NCBI RefSeq assembly: GCF_031846305.1
Contig: NZ_JAVRHY010000006.1
Location: 1-64,000, forward strand
Length of the DNA stretch: 64,000 bases
DNA from: Spectribacter acetivorans
Lineage (GTDB): Bacteria > Pseudomonadota > Gammaproteobacteria > Nevskiales > Salinisphaeraceae
Reading direction: 5' to 3'
In this document: positions 46,205-54,865 of the stretch, one piece after another
Position numbering within the stretch: position 1 is the stretch's first letter
How the letters are laid out: every line of letters starts with the position of its first letter
Program-made: the position numbers and the translations under genes
The notes under the pieces: model-generated
Databases searched by the model: none
Told to the model about the DNA's origin: nothing
What the model saw: only the letters and a program-made list of their open reading frames with translations

Positions 46205-48039
46205 ATCCCGTCCCCTATGTGCATCGGATCGACCGACAATGACGCCAGAAACGGCTGGACCCATACCGGCGTACTCGACAGCAACTGGCTCTGCCCTGTC
46301 CATGCCAGCAGTAGCGTCTGGCCCATCACCGAAGCAATCGCCGCTGCGGCCTGTGAGGGCACGGCATTACCGATGCGCTCTCGCCAGGCACCATCAGCCT
46401 GGCCGGTAAACGTAATCAGCGAGTCCGGGTCCACCAGGCCCTGCAGGGCGGCCAACTCCATCGTCGTGAACGGCCGGTGCCAGGTATTGTCCTCGGACAG
46501 GATCACGAACACGCCCCGGTCCTCTGGCGCCGGCTGTTCTACCGGCTGGGAGACACCGATCACGCGCGGATCGGCCACCGAGAAATACCCTCGGTCGTGC
46601 TTGGCACTGGCCGTAACCGACCCCGAGCTGTCTTGCCAATTCACCACGCCGTAGTGGCCGCCGGTCTGGTAATTCTGTCGCGTCGCGCCCCATGCCATAC
46701 GCGGATCGGCCACCGAAATCCCCCCGGAGGTCGGCCCGCCACCGGCGGTCACCGCCGGCGAGGCGTCCTCCCACCGCACCACACGGTAGACGTTGTTGAA
46801 GCGTGCGCCCTTGTCACCAATGCGCGGGTCCGACACGCTGAAGCGTCCTTGTCCGGGCGAGCGTTGGCTGGTGATCGTTGGCGCTGCCTGGTCCCACCGG
46901 CACACGCCGTAAGCTCCGTAGCCCACGCCGGGCACGCGAGGATCGGCCACCGAGTAGCGCCCGCTGCCCGGCCCGGCCTTGCCGGTTACCGTGCCGCTCG
47001 TCTCGTGCCACCCCTTCACGCCGTACTGCCCGTAGTCCCCGGAGAAGCCGGTTCGCGGATCGGCCACCGAGAAACGCCCGCTTGCCGGGCGACCATTGCC
47101 GGTTACCGTCCCGGCGTTATCTTCCCAGCCGACCACCCCGTAGGCGCCGGCGTAATACCCTTGCTCCGGCATCAGGCACAGATCGGCAAGCTGTCCATTC
47201 TCGACCTTCAGACGTTCAAGCGAGCGCCAATCACCGCCGGCCTCGACCAGCGCCAGGCGCACCCATGTCTTCCACTGCAGTCGTCGCAGGCTATGCATCG
47301 GGCCGGCGGCCTCATCCCCCGGCATCGGTAGCGCGCTGAGCACCTCGCCCACGCCGCGCAGCCGGCGCTTGGGCGGCTCATACAGGAAGGGCGGCACTTT
47401 CTCTCGGTGACGCGCGACCAGCAGGAAACGCTTTCTCGACTGCGCCAGTCCGCCGATTTCGCCGCAGTCATGGGTGGTGCGCGCCACGGCATAGCCGTAG
47501 CTCTCCAGCAGGGCCTCGATTTTCTCAAGCAATGCGGACCCCCGATTCTGGATACGCGGCACATTCTCGAACAGCACAAACTCAGGCGGATCGTCCTGCC
47601 AGGCCTCCAGGGTCAGCCACACGCCCCGCAGCGTCAGTTCGTTGAGGGCCTGATAACGTGGGGATCCACTGCGCTTTTCGGGCAGCAGCCCGGACAGCCC
47701 CTTGCAGGGCGAGCTCGTGAAAACGATATGCGGACGCTCGTCGCCGGCCACGGCTCGGACATCGGCCGGGGTTACCTCCACCCAGTCCTCCGGCGGCGGG
47801 GCCTCGTGCCAGGCTTCGTATTGCGCCCGGCTGAACAGGTCCATCACCGCCCCCTTCACGCCCGTCAGCTTGCGAAAGTCATCCACCGCAGCCGGGTCGT
47901 TGTCGATGCCCCCAAGGCAGCGGAAATTCGCCTCCAGCGACCCCACCCGCGCCTGACCGGCATTGAACCCTCTGGCGCCACCGCCAATTCCGCAGAACAG
48001 GTGAAAGTGTCGAATCTCCACGCGCTGCCGGCGGTTCAT
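46201..48039 (-). CDS. C5-cytosine DNA methyltransferase with six internal repeats
   Basis: HLFCGIGGGARGF (motif I), GIDNDPAAVDDF, then FTSSPCKGLSG with catalytic Cys112 (motif IV), and FENVPRI (motif VI) identify the family. GGLAQSRKRFLLVARH is motif VIII, and the C-terminus has IGNAVPSQAAAAIA (motif X). Between them about 230 residues hold six repeats of W-x(4)-G-T-V-T-x-x-x-x-P-x-S-G-R-[FY]-S-V-A-D-P-R, which form the target-recognition region. The start at 48039 overlaps the previous stop. Length 612 aa is above the usual 350-450. Confidence 0.85.
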   Translation of the reverse strand: MNRRQRVEIRHFHLFCGIGGGARGFNAGQARVGSLEANFRCLGGIDNDPAAVDDFRKLTGVKGAVMDLFSRAQYEAWHEAPPPEDWVEVTPADVRAVAGDERPHIVFTSSPCKGLSGLLPEKRSGSPRYQALNELTLRGVWLTLEAWQDDPPEFVLFENVPRIQNRGSALLEKIEALLESYGYAVARTTHDCGEIGGLAQSRKRFLLVARHREKVPPFLYEPPKRRLRGVGEVLSALPMPGDEAAGPMHSLRRLQWKTWVRLALVEAGGDWRSLERLKVENGQLADLCLMPEQGYYAGAYGVVGWEDNAGTVTGNGRPASGRFSVADPRTGFSGDYGQYGVKGWHETSGTVTGKAGPGSGRYSVADPRVPGVGYGAYGVCRWDQAAPTITSQRSPGQGRFSVSDPRIGDKGARFNNVYRVVRWEDASPAVTAGGGPTSGGISVADPRMAWGATRQNYQTGGHYGVVNWQDSSGSVTASAKHDRGYFSVADPRVIGVSQPVEQPAPEDRGVFVILSEDNTWHRPFTTMELAALQGLVDPDSLITFTGQADGAWRERIGNAVPSQAAAAIASVMGQTLLLAWTGQSQLLSSTPVWVQPFLASLSVDPMHIGDGI

Positions 48040-48896
48040 TGGGATTCTCCGGCCAGGCGCACCATGAGCTTGGAGGCGTCGACATCCTTGTGCCGGAAAC
48101 CACCATCGACGCCCCAGGTCGCCCCGATGACGACCTCGCCTGCCGCGTTGCACACCCCCTCGTTCTTGATATCAACCAGGCCGTCAAACGTGACCACCTT
48201 GATGACGGCATCGTCATTACCGCAATCGTCATTACCGCACAGGCAGACCTCAATGGCCTCGCCATTCTCCCGAGCGAATCGACCGACGTACTTCGAGTAC
48301 GTATCCGCATCCACATCAGGCCAGTCAATCAACAGGGTTTCCGCCTCATCCCCCAGGCTGACGCGAAAACCCTCGTTGCTGCGTTCTGCCAATTCAGCAC
48401 CGGCATGTTCGCGCTCGTGATAGATCGCATCCGGCGTGATAACGAACAGATCGGCTTCCCCCGGCAGGTTGGCCCCGCTTGCAGTCAGGGTCGGCTCTTC
48501 GGCTTCATCGATCAGGGAAAAGGACAGGTCAACCTCCCCGGGGTAGGGTTGGACGCCGATATCCTTGTCGTAGACCCACACCCAGGCCTGGACGTAAGTG
48601 CCGGGGTCATCGCCCTTGGATATACTCGCCCCCTCGTCCACTTCGATTTCGCCATCGCTCTGATAACGCTCGCGGGCGGTCTCGATGGCCGCCTCGTAAT
48701 AGGCCTCGCAGAAGCCGCCGGCCGGATCACTCGCTCCGGCTACTTCGGCCCCGTTGGCGATTTCATCCATGATGTCAGTATTGGCTTCATCGAGCACGGA
48801 ACGGACCCGGGCCTTGGCTTGCGCGAGGTCGCTGACCTCGATGGCCTCGCCCTGGATTTCGCCCAGAAGAATCCTGACTGCTTGCGTGAATTTCAT
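48036..48896 (-). CDS. Acidic hypothetical protein (286 aa), first gene of the methyltransferase operon
   Basis: MKFTQAVRILLGEIQGEAIEVSDLAQAKARVRSVLDEANTDIMDEI starts behind AAGGAGGGC. The protein is strongly acidic with beta-strands and ends CLCGNDDCGNDDAVIKVVTFDGLVDIKNEGVCNAAGEV. No DNA-binding motif was recognised. It is coupled by ATGA to the C5 methyltransferase. It could be a DNA mimic or regulator; that is speculation. Confidence 0.6.
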   Translation of the reverse strand: MKFTQAVRILLGEIQGEAIEVSDLAQAKARVRSVLDEANTDIMDEIANGAEVAGASDPAGGFCEAYYEAAIETARERYQSDGEIEVDEGASISKGDDPGTYVQAWVWVYDKDIGVQPYPGEVDLSFSLIDEAEEPTLTASGANLPGEADLFVITPDAIYHEREHAGAELAERSNEGFRVSLGDEAETLLIDWPDVDADTYSKYVGRFARENGEAIEVCLCGNDDCGNDDAVIKVVTFDGLVDIKNEGVCNAAGEVVIGATWGVDGGFRHKDVDASKLMVRLAGESQ

Positions 48897-48941
48897 GCTG
48901 CCCTCCTTGTTGCTGGGTCGCGGAACAGTCCGCTTCCTTCC

Positions 48942-48968
48942 AGACTAAGGAGGTATGCAGATATGCAA
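48942..48968 (-). promoter_or_regulatory. TTGC-type promoter of the methyltransferase operon
   Basis: TTGCATATCTGC, N15, TAGTCT on the minus strand. Confidence 0.65.
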
Positions 48969-49002
48969 CCGGCGGGCCACAGTGGGGCTTTGGTCCGGTG
49001 TG

Positions 49003-49893
49003 CTACTCGCAGACGACGGTCTTGCCCGAATCCACGCAGCCATCGATGAGGCCTTGATCGAGTAGCCAGGATTTCTTCGGCCAGTGCATGTCCACCCCCT
49101 GAAGCAACCGCTCATCCAATAGGGATCGCGGCACTCCTCGGCCCTCAGACATCATGCCCAGGATCATCGCGCGTACGGTCTCGCGCTTTTCGCCATCCAC
49201 GCCCACGGTATTGGTCAGATCGTGGTAGCCAAGCCGGCCTTCTCCCTCGAGCACAACCCGGTCGAAAAATCCCGCCAGGAACGCACAGCTCGATGCACAT
49301 CCCCCATCGACGATGACCTGCTCAACGCCGGCGCCAATGAGCACGGCGTAGGAGGTATCCAGGCTGTTGGCTATGCCGCCTTCATTGCCCCCCAGCCTCA
49401 GCGTATCCACCCGATCACTCCTGGACAGCAGCCTCAGCAGACGCTCATCCAGATCCTTGGGCATGGCGCCATCGATACGCACCTGTCCATCCTCGACGCT
49501 GATGACGTTCGCCCGAACCAGCTTGAGCTGCGTGTCCACATCGATCAGGTTCGCCGCGCCCGCCGCGTAACCCCCAGTGCCCATCACGGCCACGTACCAC
49601 ATCCACCACACCCGCCGACCCACCAACGGTGCGCCTTTCCCCCGCCAGGCCACGCGGAACATGGACGCAACCGCGCACATCGCCCCCAGCGAAAACCCCA
49701 GGACCAGAACCCAGCCCACGCCGGACATCGTCCACTGCAGCCACTGGTAGGCCCCAGGGGACCACTGGCCCACCTCGGGCGACCACTCACGTAGCGCAAT
49801 CGGGAAAAACCCTGCCAGGCCGAGAAGGGCCAGAAGAATCCAGGTGACCCAGAACCAGAATTGATCGGCGCCCGTCAGGCGCGTGGCGCTCAT
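49003..49893 (-). CDS. Membrane-anchored ClpP-fold (COG3904-like) protein, copy B
   Basis: Three membrane segments (about 9-30, 52-75, 90-110) precede an extracytoplasmic domain. RVDTLRLGGNEGGIANSLDTSYAVLIGAGVEQVIVDGGCASSCAFLAGFFDRV and GRLGYHDLTNTV give the C-x-S-[SA]-C-x-[FL] nucleophile site and G-[YF]-H. W-L-L-D-Q-G-L-I-D-G-C at the end matches the gene at 38312. The two are diverged paralogues 10 kb apart. Likely an envelope protease-like protein. The start codon lacks a strong ribosome binding site. Confidence 0.7.
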   Translation of the reverse strand: MSATRLTGADQFWFWVTWILLALLGLAGFFPIALREWSPEVGQWSPGAYQWLQWTMSGVGWVLVLGFSLGAMCAVASMFRVAWRGKGAPLVGRRVWWMWYVAVMGTGGYAAGAANLIDVDTQLKLVRANVISVEDGQVRIDGAMPKDLDERLLRLLSRSDRVDTLRLGGNEGGIANSLDTSYAVLIGAGVEQVIVDGGCASSCAFLAGFFDRVVLEGEGRLGYHDLTNTVGVDGEKRETVRAMILGMMSEGRGVPRSLLDERLLQGVDMHWPKKSWLLDQGLIDGCVDSGKTVVCE

Positions 49894-49992
49894 GCCCGGC
49901 CTCGCCGGAATCCGTTGTCCGCGACCGTGACAGTAGGGGTGGTGGCGGCTGCAGGCCGCTTCATCAATTCAATCTGCACGGAGCGATACATC

Positions 49993-50262
49993 ATGACCTG
50001 CAATCTGTCTGACGAAATCCATCAAGCCCTATCCGAGTCCATCAATCGGTCCTGCCCAGATCGCCGGAGCAGCGACGCACACATCGCGCTTGCCTTTGCC
50101 CTCTCTCGAATAACGGAAGACGTGATATCCGACCTTCTCAGCCATAGCACCGTGCTCGTCCCAGAATGGATCGACACGATGCGATCCTATCGCGATCATC
50201 TCATCGAGCTTGCCGAACAAATGGAACGACACGATCACTACCGCGATCGGTACGATCGTTAG
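49993..50262 (+). CDS. Small helical hypothetical protein (89 aa)
   Basis: MTCNLSDEIHQALSESINRSCPDRRSSDAHIALAFALSRITEDVISDLLSHSTVLVPEWIDTMRSYRDHLIELAEQMERHD is nearly all helical and acidic. GGAG occurs 10 nt before the ATG. It is a plus-strand singleton that faces the convergent gene at 50388. No family. Confidence 0.55.
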   Translation: MTCNLSDEIHQALSESINRSCPDRRSSDAHIALAFALSRITEDVISDLLSHSTVLVPEWIDTMRSYRDHLIELAEQMERHDHYRDRYDR

Positions 50263-50310
50263 GTCGCCGCCGTGAATCGAGCACGCGCCCCGCCTGGCCA
50301 GCCGGACACG

Positions 50311-50383
50311 CTTCTCACCGGCACCATGCGCTCACCCGGGGTCCCCGAATCAGGTCGGGTTTTGTCCCCGGCGTACCGCCGCC
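50311..50383 (+). repeat. Dispersed hairpin element, copy 8
   Basis: CTTCTCACCGGCACC, CACCCGGGG, CAGGTCGGGTTTTG and CCCCGGCGTACCGCCGCCACC. This copy lies between convergent genes rather than upstream of a promoter. Confidence 0.6.
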
Positions 50384-50387
50384 ACCC

Positions 50388-50579
50388 TCAGGCAAGTCCA
50401 ATCATCATGATTGCGGCGACTCCGTTCAGCGTTGACGCAATGGCAGCCCGCATGGGCCGAACTTTCCGCCCCCACAGCCAGTCTTGCACCCCGAATGCGA
50501 TAGGCATCAGCGCCAAGACACCCATAAGGCAGGCCCCGATGAGGACAACGTGCTCCAAGGTCATGCTTGCAAAATCCAT
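50388..50579 (-). CDS. Small inner-membrane protein (63 aa)
   Basis: MDFASMTLEHVVLIGACLMGVLALMPIAFGVQDWLW is one membrane segment and RAAIASTLNGVAAIMMIGLA the second. AGGAGG is close upstream. It has a TTGC-type promoter at 50611. Role unknown. Confidence 0.6.
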   Translation of the reverse strand: MDFASMTLEHVVLIGACLMGVLALMPIAFGVQDWLWGRKVRPMRAAIASTLNGVAAIMMIGLA

Positions 50580-50610
50580 ATCATTGATCCTCCTGGTACG
50601 GATATGCCCG

Positions 50611-50638
50611 AACTTACCCCAGCTACCCGAAAACGCAA
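50611..50638 (-). promoter_or_regulatory. TTGC-type promoter
   Basis: TTGCGTTTTCGGG, N16, TAAGTT on the minus strand. Confidence 0.55.
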
Positions 50639-50657
50639 CGTCACTGTCCGATATAGA

Positions 50658-50688
50658 CAAAAAAACCCGGCCGGATTACCGACCGGGT
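50658..50688 (-). terminator. Intrinsic terminator
   Basis: ACCCGGTCGG-loop-CCGGCCGGGT followed by seven T on the minus strand; ends the acidic repeat gene. Confidence 0.75.
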
Positions 50689-50714
50689 CTGTCGATGCCG
50701 CTTGCTCTGGGTGG

Positions 50715-51803
50715 TTACTGAACCCCGACAAGCACCTGATTGATCAAGCCGCCAGCCAGGGTATCGATAACGATTTGATCCCCGATGGGCTCAGGAAATG
50801 CCACGGTTTCGCTATCGTCCACCGGTGCCCCGGCATCCGACAATCCATCGGCGAGCATGTCACTGCTGTTCAGGTCCGACAGAAGATTGGTCAAGTCCGT
50901 CAGAAGCATCTGCAGCTCATCGTTCTCCAGCGGGTTTTCCGGCATCGGGATAAGATCCTGAAGATCGTCGATTCCACCCTGATCCGGCAGCAGACTTTCT
51001 AGCATTGCCAGAAGCCCCTCCAGCTCACCGCCTTCCAGCGGGTTTCCATCGTCTGGCGCCAGATCTTCGAGCATTCCGAGCAGTTCTTCGAGCTGCCCGG
51101 CGTCCAGCTCGCCCAGAAGGCCTTCCAGTGCGTCGGGGTTCAGGCTTTCTGTCAGCGCGGCCAGCAGTCCTTCCAGCTCTCCGCCTTCCAGCGGGTTCCC
51201 ATCGGTAGGCAGCAGGTCTTCGAGCCCTTCCAGGTCATCAGCCCCGGGCAGGTTCTCCAGCGCATCTTCCAGCGCAGAGGCATCCAGCTCTCCGATCAGC
51301 CCTTCCAGCAGCATGGTCAGATCATCCGGCGCCAGACTTTCCTGAATCTGGGCAAGCAGCCCCTCGAGCTCGCCGCCGTCCAGCGGGTTGCCATCGTCTG
51401 GCGCCAGGTCTTCGAGCATGCCCAGCAGGTCTTCCAACTGCCCGGCATCCAGTTCGCCCAGAAGGCTTTCCAGTGCCTCGGGGTTCAGGCTTTCCGTCAG
51501 CGCGGCCACAAGTCCTTCCAGCTCTCCGCCTTCTAGCGGGCTGCCATCGGTAGGCAGCAGGTCCTCGAGCATCCCGGGGTCAAGCCCCTCGCCCAGCGCG
51601 CCCAGCAACCCCTCGAGTTCACTCGGACCCAACGGCCCGCCTTCCTCGGGGATCAGGCCTTCAAGTCCCTCGGTAAGCGGCGCCAGACCGTCCAGGCCAT
51701 CAAGCAGACCTCCCAGGTCTTCTAGCGGGTTCTGAGCCTGCGCGGTGCCACAACACAGCGCCGCGCCGGCAACCCATCCCATCCAACTCATTTTCAGCAT
51801 CAC
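50715..51803 (-). CDS. Exported acidic leucine-rich repeat protein (362 aa)
   Basis: A signal peptide (MSWMGWVAGAALCCGTAQA) is followed by repeats of about 55-60 residues built from LEDLLPTDGNPLEGGELEG, LLAALTESLNPDALEG and LLGELDAGQLEDLLGML. There are roughly four to five degenerate copies. Leu, Glu, Asp and Gly dominate; the D-x-G-N-P-L turns resemble Ca-binding loops. The C-terminal tail is unlike the repeats. The gene follows the TSP3 lipoprotein gene, 60 bp behind it. A surface or periplasmic structural role is likely. Confidence 0.7.
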   Translation of the reverse strand: MMLKMSWMGWVAGAALCCGTAQAQNPLEDLGGLLDGLDGLAPLTEGLEGLIPEEGGPLGPSELEGLLGALGEGLDPGMLEDLLPTDGSPLEGGELEGLVAALTESLNPEALESLLGELDAGQLEDLLGMLEDLAPDDGNPLDGGELEGLLAQIQESLAPDDLTMLLEGLIGELDASALEDALENLPGADDLEGLEDLLPTDGNPLEGGELEGLLAALTESLNPDALEGLLGELDAGQLEELLGMLEDLAPDDGNPLEGGELEGLLAMLESLLPDQGGIDDLQDLIPMPENPLENDELQMLLTDLTNLLSDLNSSDMLADGLSDAGAPVDDSETVAFPEPIGDQIVIDTLAGGLINQVLVGVQ

Positions 51804-51814
51804 TATCTCCAGTT

Positions 51815-51848
51815 GAGAAAGCCCCGGCTGCCTGAAAGCAGCCGGGGC
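51815..51848 (-). terminator. Intrinsic terminator between the TSP3 and acidic repeat genes
   Basis: On the minus strand GCCCCGGCTGC-TTTCAG-GCAGCCGGGGC is followed by TTTCTC. Read-through would express the downstream repeat gene at a lower level. Confidence 0.7.
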
Positions 51849-51863
51849 ATTGCCGGTTGTGGC

Positions 51864-54683
51864 TTACTCGCTGTCAGCCACGCAGACGTTGAACACGTCC
51901 AGATTGTCGAGCGCGGACAGCCCGTCGGCGGCCAGCTCCACGCGCACCTGGTTGAAGGCGCCGCTGGTCTCGAAGCCCACCAGGACACCCTGAGGCGGCG
52001 CGGTGCTCAACAGATCCAGGCTCAGCGGCGCGCCGCCGATGGCGGTCGAATCGACCACATCCCCGTCGAGCAGCGTGGTCAGGTTCACCACCTTGCCCAG
52101 GCCTACCGAGAGCAGGTTGCCCGGATCGGCAATCACCACCCCGACCTCATCGCCGGCGGCAAACTCACGACTGCCGGCATTCACGGTCAGGAACACGCCA
52201 CCGGATACCGCCACCGCGGTATTCAGGCGCGACGAATTGGCGAAGTCCTCGTCGATGACGTTGCCCGGGTTCTGCACGCTGCACAGCAGACAGCCACCCT
52301 GGCTACCACTATCAACGTCAACCATGGATCCGAACACCGGCAGGAACCGATCGGGACCGCAAGCGCCTACCAGCGCGGGGTCACACTTGTCGCCGATACC
52401 GTCTTCATTGCTATCCAGCTGACCCGGGTTCGGGGTGACCGGGCAGTTGTCCAGCAGGTCGTCGATACCGTCGCCGTCGCGGTCCTCGTCGCAGGCATCA
52501 CCGATGGCGTCACCATCCTGGTCTTCCTGCGCGGCGTTGGGGATCAGCGGGCAGTTGTCTACCCCGTCGTCCACGCCGTCGCCGTCGGCATCCGAGTTGG
52601 CATCGCAGGCGTCACCCACGCCGTCGTTGTCGGCGTCCTCTTGAGCCGGGTTCGGATCAAGCGGGCAGTTGTCGATGTCGTTGTCAACGCCGTCGTTGTC
52701 CGCATCGGGGTCACAGACATCGCCGATGCCGTCGAGGTCAGCGTCCGCCTGATCGGCATTCGGGGTTGCCGGGCAGTTATCCAGCCCAACATCGACCCCG
52801 TCACCGTCCGCATCCGCGTCGCAGGCATCACCCATGCCGTCCTCATCGAAGTCGGCCTGATCGGCGTTGGCGATTGCCGGGCAGTTGTCGATATCGTCGG
52901 CCACACCATCCCCATCGCCGTCACCAACCGGCTGACAGGCGTCGCCGAATCCGTCCATGTTGGTATCGACCTGATCGGGGTTGGATACCGCCGGACAGTT
53001 GTCATCGCCGTCGATGACGCCATCACCATCGGTGTCCATACCCGGCGTGGGGTCACAGGCATCGCCGATGCCGTCGCCATCCAGATCATTCTGGTCCGGG
53101 TTGAACGTGGCGGGGCAGTTGTCCTCGCCGTCGGCAATCCCGTCGCCATCCCCATCCAGACCCGGCGTGGCGTCACACGCATCACCAGTACCGTCACCAT
53201 CGGTGTCGGCCTGATCGGCATTGGCAATGGCCGGGCAGTTGTCATCACCGTCCGCGACACCGTCTCCGTCCATGTCCATCGGAGGCGGGTCATCGCAGGC
53301 GTTGCCAATGCCATCCAAGTCGTCATCGGCCTGATCCGGATTGGCCACTGCAGGGCAGTTGTCCGTGGCGTCTGGCGTTCCGTCGCCATCGGTATCCGTG
53401 GGCACCACGTCATTGTCACAGGCATTGCCCACGCCATCCATGTCGTCATCGGCCTGATCCGGGTTGGCGACCGCCGGACAGTTGTCGTCGGCATCAGCCA
53501 CACCATCGCCGTCACCATCCAGACCCGGCGTCGGGTCACAGGCGTCGCCGATACCGTCGCCATCCGCGTCGTCCTGACCTGGGTTGTCATCGACCGGGCA
53601 GTTGTCCACGTCGTTGCCGGCGCCATCGCCGTCGACGTCGTCGTCACAGGCGTCACCGCGCCCGTCGTTGTCCAGGTCCATCTGATCGGGGTTGTCGACA
53701 AACGGGCAGTTGTCGTCGCCGTTGTTGACCAGGTCACCGTCGGCATCCATGTCGCAGACATCACCGGCGCCGTCGCCATCGAGATCTGCCTGCCCCGGGT
53801 TGCTCACCGTCGGGCAATTATCGAGATCGTTGGCAACCCCATCGCCGTCGTCATCCACCCCGTTGGGCGTTGGGTCACAGGCATCACCGATACCATCAAG
53901 GTCGGCGTCGTTCTGGTTGCCGTTGGCCGTGTCCGGGCAATTGTCGGCCGCATCAAGAACGCCGTCGCCGTCGCTGTCGTTCGGGTCGACCGGCACGAAG
54001 TCGCCGTCACAGGCGTTGCCAATGCCGTCCCCATCCGCATCCGCCTGTTCCGGGTTGAACACCATCGGACAGTTGTCGCCCTCATCGGCCACACCATCGC
54101 CATCAGTATCCACCGGGGTCACCACGGTGTCGCAGGCATCACCAATGCCATCGCCATCGCTGTCCGTTTGGTCCGGATTGCTCACCGCGGGGCAGTTGTC
54201 ATTGTCGTTGGCCAGCCCATCGCCGTCGCTATCAACGTCGCCCGTGAAATCGTCGTCACAGGCGTCGCCGATCCCGTCGGTATCCACATCGCTCTGGGTC
54301 GGGTTTGCCACGCTCGGGCAGTTGTCGCCGGCGTTATTCACGCCGTCGCCGTCGGTATCGGTATCGCAGGCGTCACCGATGCCATCGCCGTCGGCATCAC
54401 CTTGACCGCCATTGGGGACCGCCGGACAGTTGTCGGTGTCATTGTCGACCATGTCCCCATCGACATCGTCGTCACAGGCATCGCCCGTACCGTCGCTGTC
54501 CAGGTCGCCCTGGCCGTCGTTACTCACGTTCGGGCAGTTGTCGTCACCGTCGGCAATGCCGTCGGCGTCCTGGTCGGCCGTGGGGAAGCCTCCCCCATCA
54601 TCCCCGCCGCCACTACTGCCGCCGCAGCCATACAGGCCCAGCGCCAGAGTCGACAGCAGAATGATCAGAAAACGATTCTTCAT
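51864..54683 (-). CDS. TSP3-repeat calcium-binding lipoprotein (939 aa)
   Basis: MKNRFLIILLSTLALGLYGCGG is a lipoprotein signal with the lipobox L-Y-G-C. After a Gly-rich segment come 19 thrombospondin type-3-like repeats of the form D-x-D-G-D-G-x-x-D-x-x-D-N-C-P-x-x-x-N-P-x-Q-x-D-x-D-x-D-G-x-G-D-A-C-D, each with Ca-binding DxDxDG loops and a disulfide pair. The last 180 residues form a beta-rich domain (VAVSGGVFLTVNAG, VGFETSGAFNQVRVELAADGLSALDNLDVFNVC). The long repeat array gives high Ca2+ capacity at the outer membrane or surface. A tandem repeat this regular invites copy-number change. Confidence 0.85.
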   Translation of the reverse strand: MKNRFLIILLSTLALGLYGCGGSSGGGDDGGGFPTADQDADGIADGDDNCPNVSNDGQGDLDSDGTGDACDDDVDGDMVDNDTDNCPAVPNGGQGDADGDGIGDACDTDTDGDGVNNAGDNCPSVANPTQSDVDTDGIGDACDDDFTGDVDSDGDGLANDNDNCPAVSNPDQTDSDGDGIGDACDTVVTPVDTDGDGVADEGDNCPMVFNPEQADADGDGIGNACDGDFVPVDPNDSDGDGVLDAADNCPDTANGNQNDADLDGIGDACDPTPNGVDDDGDGVANDLDNCPTVSNPGQADLDGDGAGDVCDMDADGDLVNNGDDNCPFVDNPDQMDLDNDGRGDACDDDVDGDGAGNDVDNCPVDDNPGQDDADGDGIGDACDPTPGLDGDGDGVADADDNCPAVANPDQADDDMDGVGNACDNDVVPTDTDGDGTPDATDNCPAVANPDQADDDLDGIGNACDDPPPMDMDGDGVADGDDNCPAIANADQADTDGDGTGDACDATPGLDGDGDGIADGEDNCPATFNPDQNDLDGDGIGDACDPTPGMDTDGDGVIDGDDNCPAVSNPDQVDTNMDGFGDACQPVGDGDGDGVADDIDNCPAIANADQADFDEDGMGDACDADADGDGVDVGLDNCPATPNADQADADLDGIGDVCDPDADNDGVDNDIDNCPLDPNPAQEDADNDGVGDACDANSDADGDGVDDGVDNCPLIPNAAQEDQDGDAIGDACDEDRDGDGIDDLLDNCPVTPNPGQLDSNEDGIGDKCDPALVGACGPDRFLPVFGSMVDVDSGSQGGCLLCSVQNPGNVIDEDFANSSRLNTAVAVSGGVFLTVNAGSREFAAGDEVGVVIADPGNLLSVGLGKVVNLTTLLDGDVVDSTAIGGAPLSLDLLSTAPPQGVLVGFETSGAFNQVRVELAADGLSALDNLDVFNVCVADSE

Positions 54684-54750
54684 TGCTGATCTCCGTTCAG
54701 TTGATGTCACGCCTGAGGCCGGGCATATCCGGACACGACGCAGTTCCTAA

Positions 54751-54768
54751 GCAAGCCTTCGCTTGCTA
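54751..54768. promoter_or_regulatory. 7-bp inverted repeat in the TSP3 leader
   Basis: AGCAAGC-CTTC-GCTTGCT lies between the promoter and the lipoprotein start; a candidate operator or leader hairpin. Confidence 0.4.
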
Positions 54769-54778
54769 TGCCCTATGG

Positions 54779-54805
54779 AGATAACATCGAACGAAAGAAC
54801 CGCAA
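54779..54805 (-). promoter_or_regulatory. TTGC-type promoter of the TSP3 gene
   Basis: TTGCGGTTCTTTCG, N15, TTATCT on the minus strand. Confidence 0.6.
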
Positions 54806-54865
54806 CGGCTTCGCCCGCCTCCAACTCCCTGGCAAACACCTGGCTATCCCTGCCCGGCGTATCTC

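Noticed and set aside
51813..54689. A 958-codon open frame on the plus strand opposite the TSP3 gene
   Set aside because: It is the antisense of the repetitive DxDxDG coding sequence; its Val/Ile/Gly-rich periodic translation mirrors the repeat, and the sense strand has a lipoprotein signal, canonical TSP3 motifs and a promoter.
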